From assembly GCA_024699235.1 (NCBI GenBank), contig JAILPY010000061.1:1-64000 (forward strand): DNA of 64,000 nt. The letters run 5' to 3'. A program made the translations under genes and the position numbers. Origin of the DNA: Treponema sp. GTDB lineage: Bacteria; Spirochaetota; Spirochaetia; Treponematales; Treponemataceae. Below the pieces are notes generated by a model. It worked only from the letters and a program-made list of their open reading frames with translations. It ran no database searches and was not told the DNA's origin. Positions 1 to 10,200 of this stretch are shown piece after piece. The first letter of the stretch is position 1. Every line of letters starts with the position of its first letter.

Positions 1-2159
1 TTTTTGATTCCGACTCCTGTATCTTTTATCTTGACTGTGAGACTGACATTTTTATCGTCAATTTTTGTATGGCTTATAGAAAATGTGACAGAACCTTCTT
101 TTGTATATTTTACGGCATTAGTAAGAAGATTCAGTACGCATTGCTTTATTCTTATGCTGTCTCCATACATTATCTTTGGAATTGAAGGCGATACATCTAA
201 GTAAAATGCAAGGTTCTTTTTTCGTGCCCTTTCTCCAATCATGTTTACAAGATCAATTACAATGGAAGATACGTCATAATTTTCGGGCTGAAGCTCCATT
301 TTGCCGGCTTCAATTTTTGAAAAGTCTAGAATTTCATTTACTATTTCAAGAAGGTTTACTCCTGCATTTTTAATATTGGCAGCATATTCCAGTATGGTCT
401 TATCTTCTGATTCCCTCAGAATCATTTCATCCATTCCTAGCACTGCATTTATAGGAGTTCGTATTTCGTGACTCATGTTTGCAAGGAAAGCGCTTTTTGC
501 CTGCGATGCCGCGGCATTGCGCTCTGCTTCGCTTCTGAGCCTTTCTCGTTCTGCACGCTCTTCATCTATGTTTTCTACTGCCCAGATTACATGATGGAGA
601 GTGCCGTCTTGATTTCTGTCAATCAGAATGAATCTTGCCCTGCACCAATAATTTAGTATGCTGTAGAATTCTTTTGCAATTGTTATCCTTCCTTTCATGC
701 GCTCTTCAAGAGTGCTGAAATCAAGGAAGTTCATAAAGTCTTCTTTTGCTCCGTCTCCAAGATCTTTTATCCTTTCTTCCATAACGTTGCGGACAGTTTC
801 CCTTGCCTTTCCATAGGCTCGCGCTACTGCATCTGCAATGTCACTTCGGCTGTGAATTTCTTTGAAAGTATCTGAGTTTAGGTCAAGTTCGTGCATCGAA
901 ACGTACATGCTTGCAAGAAACCGGCTTTTGTTATTGCTTGCCGCCAAAGCTTCTTCCTTTGCTTTACGTTCCCTTATGGTCTGCTCCCGTATGTAGTCAA
1001 TGTATTCCCTCATCTGGCCAGCCATTTTACGAATGTCTTCTGCAAGTTCTCCGATTTCATTTTTGGACTTATATGGAATAGAAATGTTTAGTTCTCCCCT
1101 GGCAAGTTTTGTAGAGGCTTTGCTTATTGTCCGCAGCGGATTTATTACAACTTTCATTCCAAGCAGTATAAGAAGTAAAAGTAAGGAGCACGTAATTAGG
1201 AATACTGTTATGGTGAACATAACGTGATTCATCATATTCCTTTTTATTTCATCAGAAGAAATTGCTGTTATTAGTTTCATCCCATTTTCAAGAGAGTTAT
1301 GGAATCCGTAATAAGAAATAGAATTCCAATAGAATTGCGTCATCTTAGATTTTTCTGTGCATTGCCTGAGATGAGTAAGTATTTCTCTTATTTCCGCTGA
1401 GTGAGCTACGGATTTTTGAAACATGTTAGCATTGCTGTAGTAAATCAGATTATTTGAAAGTCCTATAAGTATAGACAGCATATTTTCATTCTGTGCGTTA
1501 TCAATAATTTCCTTTATTGATGCTAAGTTTATGTCCATGCCCACAACGCCTAAAAGGTCTGATTTGCTGTTGTATAAAGGAATTACATACGAAATTATGT
1601 TTGCATTGATATTTTTGTTTATGTAAGGATTAGTCCATACTGGTGCGTGACTCCATATCGGAAGATAGTACCAGCCTACATTCTCAATGTCTGTCGGAGA
1701 ATATTGCAGCAGGTCTACGGGCTTTATGCTTATATATCCATCTTTTTTGTCACTTTCAAGAAAAATTCCTCTGCTTCCCCCAAATTTATCTACGTTCATG
1801 CGAAAGTATATGGCAACTACTCCTTCTGCTATGGAGGTTATGGATGACATTTGTTTTTCAAGCTCTTCCATATATTTATTTTCATAGTCTGGATCTGTAA
1901 GTATCCTTTCTTCGTCTATAGTTCTAAGTATGTAATCCCCTGAAATCTTTATTGAATTTTCTATGGAAGCAAAGCAAGAATTAAGTTTTAGCTCATTCTT
2001 TTCTGATATCATCTTAAGTGACTGTATAAACTGATTAGTCAGGTTTTCTTTGTGCTGCAATAGTGATGTTATAGATGCCAGAAAAAAAGTGATCATTATT
2101 GCAAATGTGAAACTTATAATTGTAAGTACTTTTAGCGAGTAAAAGGGATTCTTTTTCAT
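1..2159 (-). CDS. Cache-type sensor histidine kinase, 3' part runs off the window edge
   Basis: Minus-strand frame starting MKKNPFYSLKVLTIISFTFAIMITFFL; extracytoplasmic region, HAMP/PAS-like region, then HisKA 'SHEIRTPINAVLGMDEMI' and an ATPase N-box region; ATGA overlap with the upstream GGDEF gene. Confidence 0.85.
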   Translation of the reverse strand, partial: MKKNPFYSLKVLTIISFTFAIMITFFLASITSLLQHKENLTNQFIQSLKMISEKNELKLNSCFASIENSIKISGDYILRTIDEERILTDPDYENKYMEELEKQMSSITSIAEGVVAIYFRMNVDKFGGSRGIFLESDKKDGYISIKPVDLLQYSPTDIENVGWYYLPIWSHAPVWTNPYINKNINANIISYVIPLYNSKSDLLGVVGMDINLASIKEIIDNAQNENMLSILIGLSNNLIYYSNANMFQKSVAHSAEIREILTHLRQCTEKSKMTQFYWNSISYYGFHNSLENGMKLITAISSDEIKRNMMNHVMFTITVFLITCSLLLLLILLGMKVVINPLRTISKASTKLARGELNISIPYKSKNEIGELAEDIRKMAGQMREYIDYIREQTIRERKAKEEALAASNNKSRFLASMYVSMHELDLNSDTFKEIHSRSDIADAVARAYGKARETVRNVMEERIKDLGDGAKEDFMNFLDFSTLEERMKGRITIAKEFYSILNYWCRARFILIDRNQDGTLHHVIWAVENIDEERAERERLRSEAERNAAASQAKSAFLANMSHEIRTPINAVLGMDEMILRESEDKTILEYAANIKNAGVNLLEIVNEILDFSKIEAGKMELQPENYDVSSIVIDLVNMIGERARKKNLAFYLDVSPSIPKIMYGDSIRIKQCVLNLLTNAVKYTKEGSVTFSISHTKIDDKNVSLTVKIKDTGVGIK

Positions 2160-3532
2160 GCCTTGACTTTAACTCCATTTCCGCCAGATTCTTTGACAAT
2201 GTAGCACTGTTGTACAGCACGATGGTAGTTTGTTTTTATGCTTGCCGCCAGGTCAACTTCTACTATTCCGACTGACAGTGTAACAGAGAGGCTCTCTTTG
2301 ACAGATTCGCATAGAGTTTTGAATTTTTCTTCTGCAGCCTGAATGTCGATTTCCAGAAAGAAAACAAATTCGTCTCCGCTCCAGCGGAACATTATTTCCT
2401 GTTCTCCTATAATCTTTTTTGAAAGCTTGACTATTTCTTTAAGGAGCATATTTCCGTCACGTGTTTCGGAAATTGATTTAAAGCGGTCAATGTCAAACAT
2501 TGCAAGGCTTTTGTAGCGTACGGTATTAAATACTCCATCTTCTCCGTAAGCATCTTTAAGGTAGTTGCGGTTTGGCAGTCCTGTCAGAGGATCTTCCGGT
2601 ACAGATAGGTTTATGAAATCTTTATGTGAACTTAAAATTTTGTCAGGCTTTATAGTAACTATTATTACCAGCAGCAGGAAAAGAAGCGCAAAAGTTGTTG
2701 CTATAGAAAACTTTATGCTTATTTGACTGCTGTCTATATTGAATGACTGTACCACAAGATACCAATCTAATGTAGGCAGGTAGCGAGTCATGCGGAATCC
2801 CCCAATCCTGCGTCCTGTGTAAGTAAAGTCATTTGCATCAGCATTATCAGCAATGGCATCTGAAATGTATGCATTTTCTATGTTTGAGGGGTCTGTGTCC
2901 ACCTGTACAAGGCCGTCGTTATCTATAAGGTTAACCTTTACATCGTAATCATTTTCAGCTTTTAGCATTATGTTTTGCAGGTCATCCATGAAAAGTCCTA
3001 CTCCTGCAACTCCGAGCAGCTTTCCGTCAGCATCGCATATCTTAATATTTATGAAAATCGTCCATCTAAAGTCGTTCAGTTGGTCTCTGTCTGTATCAAG
3101 ATCGACTCTTTTGTCTGAATCTACAAATATCTTATACCAGATGTCATAAGGTTCTTCCTGAGGATTTACGATTTTTCCAATGCCGTAAGGTGTGTAATAG
3201 CAGTGTGTTTTTTCAGAAATTACGAATGCTACGGTATAACCGAAATTTTCCTTTATGGAAGTAAGATATTCCTTAAGCTTTTGTTCTGTAACATGAGTTG
3301 TCGAATGACTTTCTTCAATAAGCGTTTGCTTTATAAGAGTATCGCATGCAATGCTTTCTGAGACCACCAGTGATTTAGATATGTTTGTATTTATGCTGTC
3401 ATATATGTGAGATGCAATCAGCCTGTTTTTAAATTGCTTCTGTTCCTTATTTACCAGTAAATCAGGAATTTCAAGCATGAATATTATTGCAATGAGTATA
3501 ATGATTATTACAGAAAGAATTTTTCTTTTCAT
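2156..3532 (-). CDS. Membrane protein with dCache-like sensor and C-terminal GGDEF domain (RWSGDEF)
   Basis: 458 aa; N-terminal TM, periplasmic region, second TM, 'DPLTGLPNRNYLKDAYG' and 'RWSGDEFVFFLE'. Confidence 0.88.
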   Translation of the reverse strand: MKRKILSVIIIILIAIIFMLEIPDLLVNKEQKQFKNRLIASHIYDSINTNISKSLVVSESIACDTLIKQTLIEESHSTTHVTEQKLKEYLTSIKENFGYTVAFVISEKTHCYYTPYGIGKIVNPQEEPYDIWYKIFVDSDKRVDLDTDRDQLNDFRWTIFINIKICDADGKLLGVAGVGLFMDDLQNIMLKAENDYDVKVNLIDNDGLVQVDTDPSNIENAYISDAIADNADANDFTYTGRRIGGFRMTRYLPTLDWYLVVQSFNIDSSQISIKFSIATTFALLFLLLVIIVTIKPDKILSSHKDFINLSVPEDPLTGLPNRNYLKDAYGEDGVFNTVRYKSLAMFDIDRFKSISETRDGNMLLKEIVKLSKKIIGEQEIMFRWSGDEFVFFLEIDIQAAEEKFKTLCESVKESLSVTLSVGIVEVDLAASIKTNYHRAVQQCYIVKESGGNGVKVKA

Positions 3533-3659
3533 AAATTTATTGTATATTATGAATTTTCATTTGGCAAATAAAAATTCTAATGAGCTTTCTGCAATTACAG
3601 AAAGTTATGTGTTATAAAAATAACTAGTCAAAACATCCTTTTAAAGGTAAAATGCTAAT

Positions 3660-4019
3660 ATGAAAATAGCAATTACTTTTGATAAAGATTCTGGAAATGT
3701 TTTTCAGCATTTTGGTAAAACTCAGTTTTTTAAGATTTATGAAATAGAAGGTGGAAAAGTTGTTTCATCTGATGTTATTGATAACGGGGGAAATGGGCAT
3801 CATGCACTTCCTCCTTATTTGAAAAGTCTTGGAGTTGAAACGTTGATTTTGGGAAACAGAGGACAGGGGGCTGTCGATGCTATTGCAGCTTCTGGACTTA
3901 AGGAAATTCCTGGAATTACTGGATCTGCTGATGTTGCTGCTGACCTTTTTGCAAAAGGAGAGTTAAAAGGCAATTTTGATGCAAAGTGTGACCATCACGG
4001 GGAGCATCACGACCATTAA
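3660..4019 (+). CDS. NifX/NifB-like dinitrogenase iron-molybdenum cofactor family protein with His-rich tail
   Basis: 119 aa 'MKIAITFDKDSGNVFQHFGKTQFFKIYEIEGGKV...' and C-terminal CDHHGEHHDH. Confidence 0.85.
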   Translation: MKIAITFDKDSGNVFQHFGKTQFFKIYEIEGGKVVSSDVIDNGGNGHHALPPYLKSLGVETLILGNRGQGAVDAIAASGLKEIPGITGSADVAADLFAKGELKGNFDAKCDHHGEHHDH

Positions 4020-4068
4020 TTTTCGTATTTAGATAATATGAATTCCTAATCTTTTATTATATGTATTT

Positions 4069-4101
4069 GGAGCAAGATGGCAGAATGGCATGTCTTGCTC
4101 C
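4069..4101 (+). terminator. Terminator-like hairpin downstream of the NifX-like gene
   Basis: Perfect 9-bp inverted repeat GGAGCAAGA...TCTTGCTCC. Confidence 0.5.
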
Positions 4102-4230
4102 TGTTTAAATTTATCTGGCTGAGATTACTTGAGTCGATTATAATGAGCTTATAAATATTATTGTTCTAAAATCTGTATTTCATCTGCAAAAGATTGCAAC
4201 CCATCTGAATAATATTTTCTTTTATATCGT

Positions 4231-4253
4231 TTTATCCTATATTTTAGGATAAA
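4231..4253 (+). promoter_or_regulatory. Perfect palindrome abutting the SD of the MATE gene (candidate operator or translational hairpin)
   Basis: TTTATCCTA-tattt-TAGGATAAA directly followed by AGAGGAG and the ATG at 4264. Confidence 0.5.
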
Positions 4254-4263
4254 GAGGAGTTTT

Positions 4264-5661
4264 ATGTTAATTAATAAAACTAATTTGAATAATAATGTGC
4301 GTTTATTTGCACCTGCACACTTTTATCGTTCAGCACTTACTATTGCAGTTCCAATCATGCTGCAGCAGCTTATTCAGAGTATGGTATCTCTTATTGACAA
4401 TTTTATGGTCTCTGGATTAGGAGATATCTCTATGTCTGGCGTAAATGTTGCCGGACAAGTTCTTTTTGTATTCATGATTTTTGTTAATACAATCTGCATG
4501 TCTGGCGGAATATTTATGACTCAGTTTTACGGGGCAAAGAACGTTGAAAGGATGAAGCAAGTCTTCCGCTTTAAGCTGGTTATGGGACTTGCTGCCATAG
4601 TTCCGTATTTTCTTGTCTGCATTCTTTTTCCTCGGCCTGTACTGTCCCTTATGCTTATTGGAAATACGCAGGCAGATTTGATTTTGGATGAATCTGTAAA
4701 GTATATCCGCATTATGTTCTTTATGGGAATCCCTATGACAGTCTCTATGTGCATTGCAAGTTCCCTTCGTGATATGGGGCAGGTAAAGCTGCCTTTGATT
4801 GTAACTGTTGTAGCAACGCTTACGAATACTGCGTTCAACTGGCTTTTGATTTACGGTAATATGGGCTTTCCCCGTCTTGAAGTAAGGGGAGCTGCAATTG
4901 CTACAGTTATTGCAAGGTCTGTTGAGTTTATAATTTTTATTGTCATTTACATTAGAAATAAACCTGAGTTTGCTTTCCGCCTGCTGGACTTCTTCAAGAT
5001 AGACGGAAAGCTTTTCCGTGAAATTTTGAAAAAGGGTGCATTTGTTCTTTTCTGTGAAATGGTGTGGGTAATGTCAGAAACTGTTACCACTGCAATTTAC
5101 AATGGAAGGGGAGGAGCTGACGTAGTTTCTGGAATGGCATCTAGTTTTGCAATTGCAAATCTTTTCTTTGTTGCATTTGGCGGCATTTATAATACTACCG
5201 GTGTAATTATGGGAAAAACTCTTGGACAGGGAAAGCTTGACCAGGCCCGTCAGGAAAAGACTTGGCTTTTATCAGGAGCCGCTGTATTTGGTCTGTTCAT
5301 GATGCTGTTTGGCTTTGCTACAACTTTTATCATTCCTTTAGTTTTTGGACGGTTAAGTCAAAGTGCAATAGCAATTTGCCGCAATATGGTTATATTGATG
5401 TCATTCTTTATGCCTATATGGGTTTACATGAACTCTCAGCAGGCTGTTGCCCGTGCTGGAGGAGATACCGCTATGGGTGCCTATACAGATGCAATGATTA
5501 CTATTTTTGTTATGATTCCAATGGTTTTTCTCTTAGGAATTTTCACTCAGATAGGTCCTGTCATGATGTATCTGTATGTAAAGCTTTTGGATTTCATAAA
5601 GGTAGTTGTATTCCATATCTGGTTAAAAAAGGAAAGATGGCTAAAGAATCTTGCTAAATAA
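4264..5661 (+). CDS. MATE family efflux transporter
   Basis: 465 aa polytopic; 'ALTIAVPIMLQQLIQSMVSLIDNFMVSGLGDISMSGVNVAGQ'. Confidence 0.92.
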   Translation: MLINKTNLNNNVRLFAPAHFYRSALTIAVPIMLQQLIQSMVSLIDNFMVSGLGDISMSGVNVAGQVLFVFMIFVNTICMSGGIFMTQFYGAKNVERMKQVFRFKLVMGLAAIVPYFLVCILFPRPVLSLMLIGNTQADLILDESVKYIRIMFFMGIPMTVSMCIASSLRDMGQVKLPLIVTVVATLTNTAFNWLLIYGNMGFPRLEVRGAAIATVIARSVEFIIFIVIYIRNKPEFAFRLLDFFKIDGKLFREILKKGAFVLFCEMVWVMSETVTTAIYNGRGGADVVSGMASSFAIANLFFVAFGGIYNTTGVIMGKTLGQGKLDQARQEKTWLLSGAAVFGLFMMLFGFATTFIIPLVFGRLSQSAIAICRNMVILMSFFMPIWVYMNSQQAVARAGGDTAMGAYTDAMITIFVMIPMVFLLGIFTQIGPVMMYLYVKLLDFIKVVVFHIWLKKERWLKNLAK

Positions 5662-5693
5662 ATTATTGGTGCATAATATGCATGCTTATGCAG

Positions 5694-7223
5694 TCAGGGT
5701 TCTATGACTATATAAGTATGCTCTGTTTTGGTAAATGTTTTCTGTGTAAATTTGAATGCCACCGTCGAGTCTTCTGCAGTACCGGCTTTTATTAGCAGTA
5801 TGCCGTAAGGCCTTATTTCATGCTGAGCATTAAAGGCATAGCATAAGGGACCGTCATATTTATAGCCGTCTGCATCATAGTCAGTTTTGTGTAAATTCCA
5901 CATATAAGAATTGTCTTTTGTTTTGCAAGCGCAGAAAATAGAAAACTGCTTAAGAAGTTCTTCCATGGATTTTTGAGTTGCATTCGTAATAGCCTGTATA
6001 TTTACGTATGAATTTGTTGCCATGCTATTAATGAGGGGTGTCCCTCCGTAATTGTTAAATAGCCATTTTCCGAATGTATATGCAACAGCATAAGAAAGCA
6101 TTGCATGATAGTGCGATTCTCCTCTGTATTCGAGTCCGCATTCTGCATATCCCCTGTTAAAAAGTGCCAGCCGTGAATTGAGGCTTTCATTCTTATTTTT
6201 TTCGCTAAGGATGTCTTCGCATAATAGGGCCATCATTTCATTGAATGCATCGTTCGGAACTAAATCGTAATTTAAGGTTTTTTGTTTGTACTGAATCATG
6301 TGCTGAAATTCATGCGCAAGCGTTAAGCTGCATATATCTATATCTGCTTCTGCCCATTGAGAATCTATGTAAATATATTTTCCTGCATTTGAATGTCTTA
6401 TTGCCCTGCTTTCATAATCCTTTCCCCTTGGAAAATAATCCTTTGAAGAAAAATATCCTACGACTCCATTATTCTTCATGCCTATGTCATATAAGATAAT
6501 GTTTATTTTTTTGCCAGTTTCACTGACGTATTCTATTGGTTTTGTCTCAAAATATTTTCCATTGTAATTACAGAACATCTCATCAGACTCTTTACCAAAA
6601 ATCTTGCGTATTTTCATATACATACTGTCAAATTCTTTGGAAAGGATTTCTGCTGAATTCTGCAGCTTTTCTGAATAATAATCATCAATAATCCATACGT
6701 AGCAGTATGTTCCTTGAGAAGCAAGGTGCGCAGGCCTTTCCTTATATTCTGACATTTCAGAATTTACATCAATATATATATTTTTTTGACTGTTATTACT
6801 GTATTTTTTTTCTTTAAGCGTCTTATTTCTTTTTTCCCTGTTTTCTTCTTCTGGATTAAATGTTATAAGCCTTTCATGTTTAGTAAATGTTTTCGGCGGT
6901 GTAAAATCTGAACTTGGAGTTATATAACTGCTTGCTTTAAGACTGTCGCTGTTTTTTGCATTTAAATAAATTCCTAACGCTGAAGTTACGCATTGAGCTT
7001 TGTCCTTTGGTATTACATTCTGTCCTTCATTTGTTTTTGTTATATATATCTTTGCATCAATAGGAACGTTTTCTATTATTAAGGACTGGACTTCGTTAGA
7101 AACTTCATATATGTGTGCATTACCTGAAGTTTCTAGTTTTTCATAATCAATCATCCTGTCATTTTCGTTACATGCTGTTAAGAGTAATATAAGTGAAAAA
7201 GACAGGATGATAAAGTGTTTCAT
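5694..7223 (-). CDS. Lipoprotein, putative secreted zinc metallopeptidase (M30/hyicolysin-like HEXXH)
   Basis: 509 aa; lipobox LLLTAC; 'LTLAHEFQHMIQYKQ' zinc-binding motif (6297-6314); 1 nt from the upstream A2M gene. Confidence 0.7.
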   Translation of the reverse strand: MKHFIILSFSLILLLTACNENDRMIDYEKLETSGNAHIYEVSNEVQSLIIENVPIDAKIYITKTNEGQNVIPKDKAQCVTSALGIYLNAKNSDSLKASSYITPSSDFTPPKTFTKHERLITFNPEEENREKRNKTLKEKKYSNNSQKNIYIDVNSEMSEYKERPAHLASQGTYCYVWIIDDYYSEKLQNSAEILSKEFDSMYMKIRKIFGKESDEMFCNYNGKYFETKPIEYVSETGKKINIILYDIGMKNNGVVGYFSSKDYFPRGKDYESRAIRHSNAGKYIYIDSQWAEADIDICSLTLAHEFQHMIQYKQKTLNYDLVPNDAFNEMMALLCEDILSEKNKNESLNSRLALFNRGYAECGLEYRGESHYHAMLSYAVAYTFGKWLFNNYGGTPLINSMATNSYVNIQAITNATQKSMEELLKQFSIFCACKTKDNSYMWNLHKTDYDADGYKYDGPLCYAFNAQHEIRPYGILLIKAGTAEDSTVAFKFTQKTFTKTEHTYIVIEP

Positions 7224-7224
7224 G

Positions 7225-10200
7225 TTATTTTATAGACCAGACAGACCCGTCTGTCCTTCCGAAAATTTCCTCCTCGTACATACATTCTGCAGTAGTGCAT
7301 GGGGTATGGTATTCACCGCTGCGGACTGCCCTGAACTGGAATTCTACCTGCTGAACTCCTGCAGGAAAATAATTCCAGAAAAATTGGACTTCGGAATCGT
7401 ATATTCCTTTGTATGAAAGTCCTCGTGCATATGCTTTTTTTGCATTGTCTTCTTCCGGTATTTCAGCAAGAGTTCCAGTTGTTACAAATGCCGTATTTAA
7501 AATTTCACATCCAGCAGGAACAGGGGAACGGACCGCAACATATTCAGCCCTTATTCTTGAAGAGACTGTTACACGTTGCCTGTAGACGTTTCCTGCAACC
7601 AGTTCTTTGCCTGTTACAGGCTTACCAGTCTTTACATCTGTAATTTCTGTATATACGCATAATCCTTCGTCTCTTGCAGTCTGTTTTTCTGCAGGAACTG
7701 CATATTTCAATGAAGCAGTATAATACAAATTGCCTTGGCCTGATTTGCTGAATTCCACGTTTACTTCATTGTCTTTTGGAACGATTGTCGTTTCTGCAGG
7801 CTGTGCTGTAACTCCTTTAAATGTACCGCCTAATTCTTTTGATCCATTTAAAAGAACTTCTGCAGTAAAGTCTAGGTGTTCCAGGTCATTGCTTTTTATG
7901 TATTCATTCAGCGCAATAAGGATTCTGCTTGTAACAGCCGTTGACTGCCATCTTCCGTTATGAGCCTTTTGCATTTTTAAAAGTTCATATACGCAATGCG
8001 GGTTTATGTTATCCTTTTTATTAAGCTTTGTAAACAACTGTAAAAGCAATGCATACCTTTCTGAATCATCATTAAAGAAACACCATCTGTGATTTTTGTA
8101 TTTCTGAGAAATATCAATTCCCCTTGATGTCATCCTTGTAAATGAGAGTATTTTCTGTGCAAGGGCTTCTGCATGTGCAGTGTCATTTTTTGCAAGATAT
8201 GCCAGTGCTGTAAGTTCAAGGCTCTCAACGTCTGCAGCATCATTATTTGTGATAGCAGAAAGAATGCTGTCATTTACATCCGCACCCAACAAGGCTGCTG
8301 CGTAACTGGCATAGGCTGCATCATAAAGAGACCATGCGTATTGACTGTCATCTAATGCATGCTCGGCTTCTTTTACAAGGTATGAAGCCAGTTTCTTAAG
8401 GTCTATGTTTCCTGTCGGAATGCCATTCTGCTTTGCAAGCGCTGCAATTTCTGCAATTCTCATGGAAACATAAGGACTGCTTTCTGTTCCGTTTTTCCAG
8501 TACGGGAACCCTCCGTCTTGCTTTTGGGCAGAAACCCAGCTTTGAATTTCCTGTTCAGCGACGCCTTTTGGATACATTACTTCGCTATTAAGTCCGAATA
8601 CATGTATGTAGTCCCCGAAAGCAACGAGAGGTAGTACTGCTGCAGAACGCTGTTCCATGCATCCGTAAGGATAGTGGAATACGTAACTGACAGCTTCACG
8701 TAATACGCCTAGGCGCGTAGGGTCAAGCTGTACGTAAAGGCTGTAGCGTCCGTCTTCTGCATCTTGAGGAATAAGTATTTTTTCCTGTGCCTTGTTTTCT
8801 GTAGTTCCAGTTACTGTCACTGTTTCAAAGATATAAGGCTTTTCTATTTGCAGAGGCAAAAGAATTTTCTCATTTACGTTATTTCCAGTAATTACAAATT
8901 CAACCGTTATCCAGCCTTGCTTTATGGCTTTGACAGAGAACATTAATGCCTGCGTTTTGTTTGCGGCTACTTTTATTTTCTTCCCGGATTTTTTTTCTGC
9001 AAGGACTGCAGAACCTGGAAGTTTCTGAATGTCATCTTTGTTCTGTTTCTGTCCTGTCTGTTCTATTCCGTCATAGACATTCAGCTGGACGCTCACGCTT
9101 TGAGCTTTGTTTGTAAGGTTTGAAATGACTACTCCAAGTTCTCCCTTATCATCAACCCTAAGCATCCTAGGCAAGGCTGTCCGTACTGAAATAGGTTCGC
9201 ATACAGAGATTTCATTTTCAGAGCATCCAAAGTTATCGTCTTCCAGTGCTACTGCTGTAATTCTGTATGATGTAAGTGAGTCTGGGAGGGTGACTGTGCA
9301 TGTAGCCTTTCCATTTTTATCTGTAGTTAAAGCAGGTTCAAATATTGCTGTAGGCTCAAAATTGGATCGTACTGCCATGGCAGAAGACTGTTCGTCAGAA
9401 ACGCTTCCGTCTGCTGCTGCAAACATTACTGCAGCAGACTTACTTTTGTACATGCGAGGAATTCCGTTTATTGCTCCAGATGTTTCTAAATAAATAGAAT
9501 CCTCTTCTGTAAGCTGTTCCTGTTGGATTAAAAGTGAGCGGGAATCACCACCCTTTGTATGATTGTAAAATCTGCTTCTGCTGTAGAAATATTCCAAAGG
9601 ATTCTGTACGTGATAATTGATTAAGTCAAGAATGCCTCTGTCTACTGCCATCAATGCTATGCTTGCATTTTTTACAGGCTTACCGCTTTGAGTTGCCGTC
9701 AGTGTTATCTTGGCTTTGTTTCCAGGCTGATAGCTTTTTTTGTCGCTTTCGATTTTTATGTCAATTTTCTTAGAGTCTGTATTTACGTGGAGGGCGGTTA
9801 CTCCGTAATAGCTTTTTGGCAGTTCTTCTTTTTGTTTTTTCCTGACAGAATATGTTGATACAGAAACATATATTACTGGCACGTATGAATCTTCTATATT
9901 AACGTCTAATACAGATGTCGGTTCTGTAACGTTTATTGTTTTTTGAGACAGGATGCCTTCTCTTTCAATAGTTATAAGATAAGTTCCTGACGGAAGTTCT
10001 GTCTGCATGAGAATGTGTGCTGTTTCTCCTGTACTGTATTCGTCTTTATCTGCCGTTAGCTTTACTTGCTGGGCATCATTTGAATCATGATAGTACCAGT
10101 CGCTTCCTGTTACATAAAAGCATGTTTCTGTTACAGCAGGATTTCCTCTTGAATCTTCTGCTGTCATTTTTAAAAGATAAGTTCCGCTTTCTTTTGGCGT

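Noticed and set aside
3660-4019. Nitrogen-fixation locus
   Set aside because: A lone NifX-like protein occurs widely in non-diazotrophs; no other nif genes nearby.
9107-9493. Antisense ORFs within the A2M gene (for example 128 aa at 9107-9493)
   Set aside because: Shadow ORFs opposite a well-supported long CDS; no recognisable domain.
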